Assembly: GCA_038120515.1 (NCBI GenBank)
Contig: JAYOLW010000015.1
Span: forward strand, 1-39,306
Reading direction: 5' to 3'
Length of the DNA stretch: 39,306 nucleotides
DNA from: JADHOX01 sp038120515
Lineage (GTDB): Bacteria; Pseudomonadota; Alphaproteobacteria; Rickettsiales; JABIRX01
Position numbers and translations under genes: made by a program. Positions 34,713 to 39,306 of the stretch are shown in pieces; within the stretch, counting starts at the first letter, position 1; every line of letters starts with the position of its first letter. The notes beneath the pieces were generated by a model. That model did not search any database and had not been told where the DNA came from. It saw only the letters and a list, made by a program, of their open reading frames with translations.

Positions 34713-36620
34713 ATGGAGACTTCTCGCGATAGACCATCATCCCATAGATATTCAATATTATCACCAGATAGCATTGATCAATCTTCAAAACCATATATAG
34801 AGAAAGAAATCAGAGAAATCATTATGGTGAGCCCTAAGCTAGCTGAAAAAGTACAAGATATCCATGATAATATTGAAGAACAATCAAATTTAGAGATTGA
34901 CGAAATAACTGAGAGAATGGACTCAATAGCCCGAAAAGTGGCTAATGGTGACACATATGAATATTATAAGTTACAAAGAAGTGATTCTGATATGAGTCAA
35001 TATTCTGATTTAGTTGATGAAATGATATCTGACCAAATTGATCCAGCACTAGAAATCCAAAAAAGTGAATATGAAATTCTTGACGCAATAGTACCAAATA
35101 AAGAAGTCGCTATTATAAATTTAGAAATGAAAGAACTGGAGCGTGATAATAGAGCTATAGGACAGAAAACAAGGAATTATACTCTAACAAAAGAAGAGGG
35201 AGAGAAGCTAAAAGCAGAAAATCACAAGAAAATTGAAGCTTTATACATTAAGAGGAGTGTTCTCCCAGATGAAGAAGAATTGGATTATGTGGAGAAAGGA
35301 TTAGCGTCTCGTAGAATGCATTTCTTTCGTGGCAAAAGTATGAATACAAGGATAAAAGATCCTATTACTGGAGCTTCAAGAGTAAGAACAAAACAAGAAA
35401 AAGAAGAATATGTTACTAAAAAATATATTGGTATCCCTGTTTATTCAGATGCTACTTATCCTATAAGAAATGATAATTCTAGATTAGAAGCAGCAGAAAA
35501 GAAAGTTAGAAAATATGTAAAAAATATAAAATCTGGTGAGATAGGAAAAGAAATTTTTGGCAATGATCATTCTTATACAAATGCTGTAGGATATCTAATG
35601 AGCCTAACAGAACTTAATGGCTGTCCTTTAGTTGCAACCTCAAAGTTTTCTTCTGTGGCAGGAGAATATAATGTTGGACAAATGGGAGGATCATCTGGAG
35701 GTGGCAGGGATATTGCATTTGGTTATCAAAAGAATGGAAAACCTGTGAATCGAGTTTTAGGCAATGGTTTTGCAATTTCTATTCCTATAGCTGATTATAA
35801 GGCTTTAAGAAAGAATAATGACTTGATTGATGCAACAATGGATGCACCAGGAGAATTAACTACTGTTAATAGAAAAATAGAAGAGGTTACCTTTACATCT
35901 AAAATAGATGGTAAATTCGTCAAAGGTTCCTTACCAATGATTTTACCAAGATTTGATAGAGACTGGGATGATGATATGACAATCGAAAAACATCGTCAGT
36001 ATAAAACTGTATTTAATATCGACAAAAATGATTATCTTAAATTTCAGAAGCTACTAGAAACAGTTGAATATCCCCTAGGAGAATTAACGGAACATCTAAT
36101 AAAGCATTATGGAAAACTTTTAAGAAATATTGTCATTAACTCAGATAGAAGGGAAGGATATAAAGAAAGTTTTGTAGCAATAAGTAATTCATCTCAGGAA
36201 AAAGGTCGAAAAAAATGTGGAGATCTTTATGACATCAATAATGATGAAATTAGTATGGCAGGAAGAGATGCAAGAACTGATAGCTCTAAAAAAAAATCTT
36301 TATATTTTACTCAAGAAAAATTACTACCAACATCTGACAATTTAGAAGATAGACTTACAATATCAAATCAAACTCCTATAAATAAAGATTTATCTGACAC
36401 CAGAAGTAATCAATATGACGACTCTTCTTTAGAAGAGAGTAAGCAAGAGGACCTTGTTGCAAAAGTACTTTTCACAACTCCAGAAAAGGAATCCACAGCA
36501 AGATCTATATCAGATGAAGACAGTCCTTTAAATACAATGTCAAATTTAGAAAATACTTTGCCCTCAATTGTACCCTCTAAAACAGTTACTAAATCATCTG
36601 AAAGAGCCTTCTTGCGCTAA
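34713..36620 (+). CDS. Orphan 635-residue hydrophilic protein, effector-like
   Basis: No family is recognised. The protein has no signal peptide or membrane helix. Residues 1-230 are strongly charged and helical, with possible coiled coils (SNLEIDEITERMDSIARKV). Residues about 230-470 look like a folded domain, containing IGIPVYSDATYPIRND, YTNAVGYLMSLTELNGCPLV, GQMGGSSGGGRDIAFGYQ and LPMILPRFDRDWDDD. The last 150 residues are Ser/Thr/Asp/Asn-rich and probably disordered, ending in SSERAFLR. This arrangement and the basic C-terminus are seen in some type IV secreted effectors, so an effector role is a guess. It has its own promoter and its stop overlaps the greA stop by 4 bases. The coding sequence is AT-rich like its neighbours, giving no sign of recent transfer. 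Confidence 0.72.
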   Translation: METSRDRPSSHRYSILSPDSIDQSSKPYIEKEIREIIMVSPKLAEKVQDIHDNIEEQSNLEIDEITERMDSIARKVANGDTYEYYKLQRSDSDMSQYSDLVDEMISDQIDPALEIQKSEYEILDAIVPNKEVAIINLEMKELERDNRAIGQKTRNYTLTKEEGEKLKAENHKKIEALYIKRSVLPDEEELDYVEKGLASRRMHFFRGKSMNTRIKDPITGASRVRTKQEKEEYVTKKYIGIPVYSDATYPIRNDNSRLEAAEKKVRKYVKNIKSGEIGKEIFGNDHSYTNAVGYLMSLTELNGCPLVATSKFSSVAGEYNVGQMGGSSGGGRDIAFGYQKNGKPVNRVLGNGFAISIPIADYKALRKNNDLIDATMDAPGELTTVNRKIEEVTFTSKIDGKFVKGSLPMILPRFDRDWDDDMTIEKHRQYKTVFNIDKNDYLKFQKLLETVEYPLGELTEHLIKHYGKLLRNIVINSDRREGYKESFVAISNSSQEKGRKKCGDLYDINNDEISMAGRDARTDSSKKKSLYFTQEKLLPTSDNLEDRLTISNQTPINKDLSDTRSNQYDDSSLEESKQEDLVAKVLFTTPEKESTARSISDEDSPLNTMSNLENTLPSIVPSKTVTKSSERAFLR

Positions 36621-37090
36621 ATATAATTTACCTCAATTATAGAATAAAATTTACTGCCATTAGGTGTTTTAATTTCGACACTATCATCAGCTTCTTTACC
36701 AAGTAACTGTCTTGCAAAGGGCGATATAATAGAAATTTTACCTGCCTTTACATCAGCTTCATAATCACTAACAATTTGATAGGTAATTTCTTTTTCTGTA
36801 TCATCATCTATTAGTTTAACAGTTGCACCAAATCTTATAGTGTCTTCATCAATTTTTGCAGGATCAATAATATTTGCTCTAGCTATCTTATCCTCAAAAT
36901 CCATAATTCTGCCTTCAATAAAACCCTGCTTTTCTTTTGCTGAATGATATTCTGCATTCTCTTTTAGATCTCCATGTTCTCTTGCATCAGCAATTGCAGT
37001 AATAATTGCCGGTCTTTCAACATTTTTAAGATTTTTTAGCTCAGCTTCCATTTTTTCAAAGCCAGCTTTGGTAATTAGATAAGGTTGCAT
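36617..37090 (-). CDS. greA: Transcription elongation factor GreA
   Basis: The 157-residue factor rescues backtracked RNA polymerase by stimulating transcript cleavage. The N-terminal coiled coil includes LITKAGFEKMEAELKNL and EHGDLKENAEYHSAKEKQ, where the Asp and Glu at the tip (GDLKENAEY) are the catalytic acids. RIMDFEDKIARANIIDP and FGATVKLIDDD belong to the C-terminal domain, with ISIISPFARQLLGKEADD near the end. Length is normal. It overlaps the convergent 635-residue gene by 4 bases and follows the SDR gene by 6 bases. Confidence 0.96.
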   Translation of the reverse strand: MQPYLITKAGFEKMEAELKNLKNVERPAIITAIADAREHGDLKENAEYHSAKEKQGFIEGRIMDFEDKIARANIIDPAKIDEDTIRFGATVKLIDDDTEKEITYQIVSDYEADVKAGKISIISPFARQLLGKEADDSVEIKTPNGSKFYSIIEVNYI

Positions 37091-37096
37091 TTTTAA

Positions 37097-37783
37097 TTAA
37101 TTCTTAATTATTACTTTTTTATAAGGTTTTAAATTTATCTCCTCAGCAAGACAAAAATTAGAAGAAGAAATTATTAATTCAATATATTTAACAATATCCA
37201 TAGCATTTATATAATTTTCTTGCTCACCTCCATGAATAAAATCTAAATTATCATAGAATTCTGTTTTTACCATTCCTGGATTTATTAAGGCAATCTGCGT
37301 ATTATTTTTAGTAAATTCTTTTTGAATAGATTGCACAAAACCTCTTAAGCCAAATTTACTTGCACAATAAATACTGCCTTTTTTTTGTCCTTCGAGTGCA
37401 GCTTCTGAACCAATAAAGAAAACACGACAATTGTTACTTTTTCGAATAATTGGCAAAATGGCCTTAGTTATTATTATATTTGCTAGAAGATTTACATTTA
37501 GTAATTCAAGAATCTCAGCTTCACTAAATTGATCAAGCTCTTTAAAATTTCCAAAGCCAGCATTTAAGATAAAATTATTAATATCAGGATGATCGGATAA
37601 TAATTTTTTAATATTGTGACTTAAATTTTTAATATCCGCTAGATCAATCTGATAGTGATTGAAATTTTCTGATACTTCTTGCTTAGATCTTGAGATTCCA
37701 ACAACTTTATGATTTTTAGAGAAATAATTTTTTGCAGCAAGACCAATTCCCTTGGATGAACCTGTAATTAAGAATTTTTCCAT
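37097..37783 (-). CDS. SDR-family short-chain dehydrogenase/reductase
   Basis: The 228-residue protein has the NAD(P)-binding ITGSSKGIGLAAK motif (residues 6-18), FILNAGFG, and the catalytic S126 (FFIGSEAA), Y139 and K143 (YCASKFGLRGF). INPGMVKTEFYDN follows. The fold is clear but the substrate is not; the short length suggests a simple monofunctional oxidoreductase. It directly follows the SPL-like gene with no spacer (that gene ends at 37784) and precedes greA, so the minus-strand genes here are probably one transcript. Confidence 0.88.
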   Translation of the reverse strand: MEKFLITGSSKGIGLAAKNYFSKNHKVVGISRSKQEVSENFNHYQIDLADIKNLSHNIKKLLSDHPDINNFILNAGFGNFKELDQFSEAEILELLNVNLLANIIITKAILPIIRKSNNCRVFFIGSEAALEGQKKGSIYCASKFGLRGFVQSIQKEFTKNNTQIALINPGMVKTEFYDNLDFIHGGEQENYINAMDIVKYIELIISSSNFCLAEEINLKPYKKVIIKN

Positions 37784-38770
37784 TTAAGCATAGCATTTAA
37801 AGATTAATTTTGGATTGGCAAATTGCCTTATTTTAGTTTCAACGAAATCAAACATTTCAGCTTCAATTTCTTGTTTATAGCCGGTATATTTTTTGTCCTT
37901 TGCAAGCTTATAATTAAGTAATTTCTCATTAGGGTAAAGCTTAATTATTTTATCGAACATTTTATTAGGAAATCTTAATTTACCAAGGGATATTGAATGT
38001 ATGTATTCTACATTTATATTGGTGAAAATTTCATGAATCATATTTTGATATAATTCCTGATAATTATCTGAATAAATTAATGGGTCAAACCTAAGACCTA
38101 TATTATAACCATGTGCAATTAATTTTTTGATAGCATCTAATCTCTTGCTAAAAGCTGGAACTTTTGCCTCGATTTGCTGAGATATTTCACTAGGCGTAAA
38201 ACTGAAAGCAATAATAATATTTGGATGAGCAGGGTGATTTAATAAACTTCTGATATTAGTAGATTTGGTACGCAGCTCTAACAAAGAATTATTTAAATTA
38301 TGAAAAAATGGCACAAAACTTTCAGTAAAATCAGTAATATGGTCAAATGCTAATGAGTCAGCATCATAGCCTGAAAAAAAATATTGTTTGTCTTCGGCTT
38401 TTTCATCTAAGGATTTTATTTTTTGTTTAAAATCATCATGATTTACAAAAACTACATAATTTGCACTGTTAAACATACCTTGAAGAAAGCAATATCTGCA
38501 ATCATAAGGACAGTTTAGCATATGTGAAAAATAATAATTTTGATTACCACCAATTCCAAATGATTCTGGAGATTTTAGAATCAAATTATTAGTTTTTTTG
38601 GCAATAATTATTGCAGGATTAGATTTTTGTTTTTTAAAATTTTGGTTAGATGGGTTAAATACTTCTCCATAATGATTAATTTCAATTATCTTTTTTCGAG
38701 GAAATTTCTTAATAATTTTGTGAGCTTCAGGTGAATCACGAAGTTGTTGTTCTAGATAAATAAAACTCAT
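37784..38770 (-). CDS. SPL-family radical SAM protein (spore photoproduct lyase-like)
   Basis: The 328-residue protein has radical SAM cysteines C87, C91 and C94 in MLNCPYDCRYCFLQG, the CxxxCxxC arrangement of this family. SFTPSEISQQIEAKVPAFSKR and GLRFDPLIYSDNYQELY are typical of spore photoproduct lyases. The only other cysteine is C326, three residues from the end. B. subtilis SPL needs a fourth Cys (C141) as hydrogen donor, and the region aligning with it here (FSGYDADSLAFDH) has no Cys. The protein is therefore likely a relative with a different reaction rather than a true SPL, also because no spore former is suggested. It sits between a nucleosidase-like gene (1-base gap) and an SDR. 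Confidence 0.88.
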   Translation of the reverse strand: MSFIYLEQQLRDSPEAHKIIKKFPRKKIIEINHYGEVFNPSNQNFKKQKSNPAIIIAKKTNNLILKSPESFGIGGNQNYYFSHMLNCPYDCRYCFLQGMFNSANYVVFVNHDDFKQKIKSLDEKAEDKQYFFSGYDADSLAFDHITDFTESFVPFFHNLNNSLLELRTKSTNIRSLLNHPAHPNIIIAFSFTPSEISQQIEAKVPAFSKRLDAIKKLIAHGYNIGLRFDPLIYSDNYQELYQNMIHEIFTNINVEYIHSISLGKLRFPNKMFDKIIKLYPNEKLLNYKLAKDKKYTGYKQEIEAEMFDFVETKIRQFANPKLIFKCYA

Positions 38771-38771
38771 G

Positions 38772-39306
38772 TTAATATTTATGTTCTTGTTTATCTATTA
38801 TTGCCTCTAAAGCAGATCTCATTTCATTATAATCAGAATAATTATCATTACAAAAATCAAAATCAGGATCAAAAGCTTTAATTTGTCTAATTAAAGTATT
38901 TAAAATTTTATTTTCTTGGAATGTGCATCTATTAAAATCAAACAGCATAGTCTTATCTTTTTGCTGTGAAGATAATAGTTTATCTAAAAAATCAAAAAGC
39001 TCATCAGCTTTACTGCTTATAACTTGATTAATCTTTTTATGATCAAAATCTTTAATAGGGTTATTTTTATTATCAGATACTAATTTAATAATTCTGATAT
39101 TTTCTCTTTCTGTTAATTTACTAATAGCTTCAAAAAATACCGAAGCCTCCATATCATATAAACCTTCAATACTATAATCCTCATTTGGTTTTATAAATGT
39201 TGTAAGAGTATCTGTCGCAAAATAAGGGGCATTATTATAACTAGGAAAGTAGCTTCTAAAACTTGAATTATCAGTAACTTTAACAATTTCTTTGATAGTA
39301 CCAATT
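38772..39306 (-). CDS. MTA/SAH-nucleosidase-like protein, 5' end outside window
   Basis: The frame is open to the window edge, so this is the C-terminal part (about 178 residues visible) of a longer gene; the ATG at 39152 is internal. The visible part includes FATDTLTTFIKPNEDYSI, then LYDMEASVFFEAISK and IRIIKLVSDNKNNP. The DMEAS and SDN motifs match the nucleosidase/phosphorylase family: Glu and Met contact the ribose and Asp protonates the purine in MTA/SAH nucleosidase (E. coli E174 and D197). The tail after these motifs is longer than in E. coli. Such enzymes also cleave 5'-deoxyadenosine, the by-product of radical SAM chemistry, which would fit the adjacent radical SAM gene. The exact substrate is inferred. 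Confidence 0.72.
   Translation of the reverse strand, partial: IGTIKEIVKVTDNSSFRSYFPSYNNAPYFATDTLTTFIKPNEDYSIEGLYDMEASVFFEAISKLTERENIRIIKLVSDNKNNPIKDFDHKKINQVISSKADELFDFLDKLLSSQQKDKTMLFDFNRCTFQENKILNTLIRQIKAFDPDFDFCNDNYSDYNEMRSALEAIIDKQEHKY

Noticed and set aside
37784..38770. True spore photoproduct lyase
   Set aside because: No sporulation context, and no cysteine in the position of the essential hydrogen donor.

Overview
The window is a compact, AT-rich bacterial chromosome segment. It holds 35 protein genes recognised or supported in full, two genes cut by the window edges, and a 10-N assembly gap inside one gene. I see no rRNA, tRNA, CRISPR array, insertion sequence or prophage. The gene set suggests an alphaproteobacterium, most likely Rickettsiales or a similarly reduced host-associated lineage (inference, not proven). 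Pointers are the very low GC, AmpG, an alphaproteobacterial AddB, HemN, an alphaproteobacterial-style kinase fold, and several large hydrophilic orphan proteins that resemble secreted effectors. It is less reduced than classical Rickettsia: it carries ilvD, ald, bioD, folB, dgcN-like and UDP-glucuronate genes. The N-run implies a draft or metagenome assembly.

Layout. 2-1090: 3' part of an orphan protein with a hydrophobic hairpin. 1182-2027: DMT transporter, convergent with NAD kinase (2035-2820). 2909-6499: plus-strand run of trxB, trkH, dsbB and a LON-domain protein. 6512-6832: a self-contained mini-unit (promoter, strong Shine-Dalgarno, 55-codon ORF, terminator). 6898-16305: minus-strand block containing an orphan repeat-bearing protein, hemN with a U32 (TrhP-like) gene, a DadA-like oxidoreductase, and galU-ugd-pgm. 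16394-24273: a tight seven-gene plus-strand operon (GST, dgcN-like, addB, PfkB kinase, ampG, ald, folB). 24275-28058: minus-strand ilvD-mltB-rlpA-bioD. 28146-30439: pepP and rnhB, converging and overlapping. 30492-34611: OmpA-like lipoprotein, then a four-gene unit of histidine kinase, response regulator with a degenerate kinase output, thioredoxin, and a glutamine-synthetase catalytic domain without its usual N-terminal domain. 34713-36620: orphan 635-residue effector-like protein with its own promoter. 36617-39306 (minus): partial MTA/SAH-nucleosidase-like gene, SPL-like radical SAM gene, SDR, greA.

How the genes fit together. GalU, Ugd and Pgm form a complete route from glucose-6-phosphate to UDP-glucuronate, implying a surface glycan. 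MltB and RlpA cut peptidoglycan and AmpG imports the products; Ald, the DadA-like enzyme and the DgcN-like enzyme could degrade L-Ala, D-Ala and D-Glu, so the window may encode much of a wall-recycling and amino-acid-salvage route (inference). TrxB, TrxA, DsbB and GST cover thiol chemistry. The most unusual items are the response regulator whose output looks like a dead histidine kinase, the truncated glutamine-synthetase-like enzyme beside it, the nucleosidase/SPL-like pair, and the small independent gene at 6574-6741.
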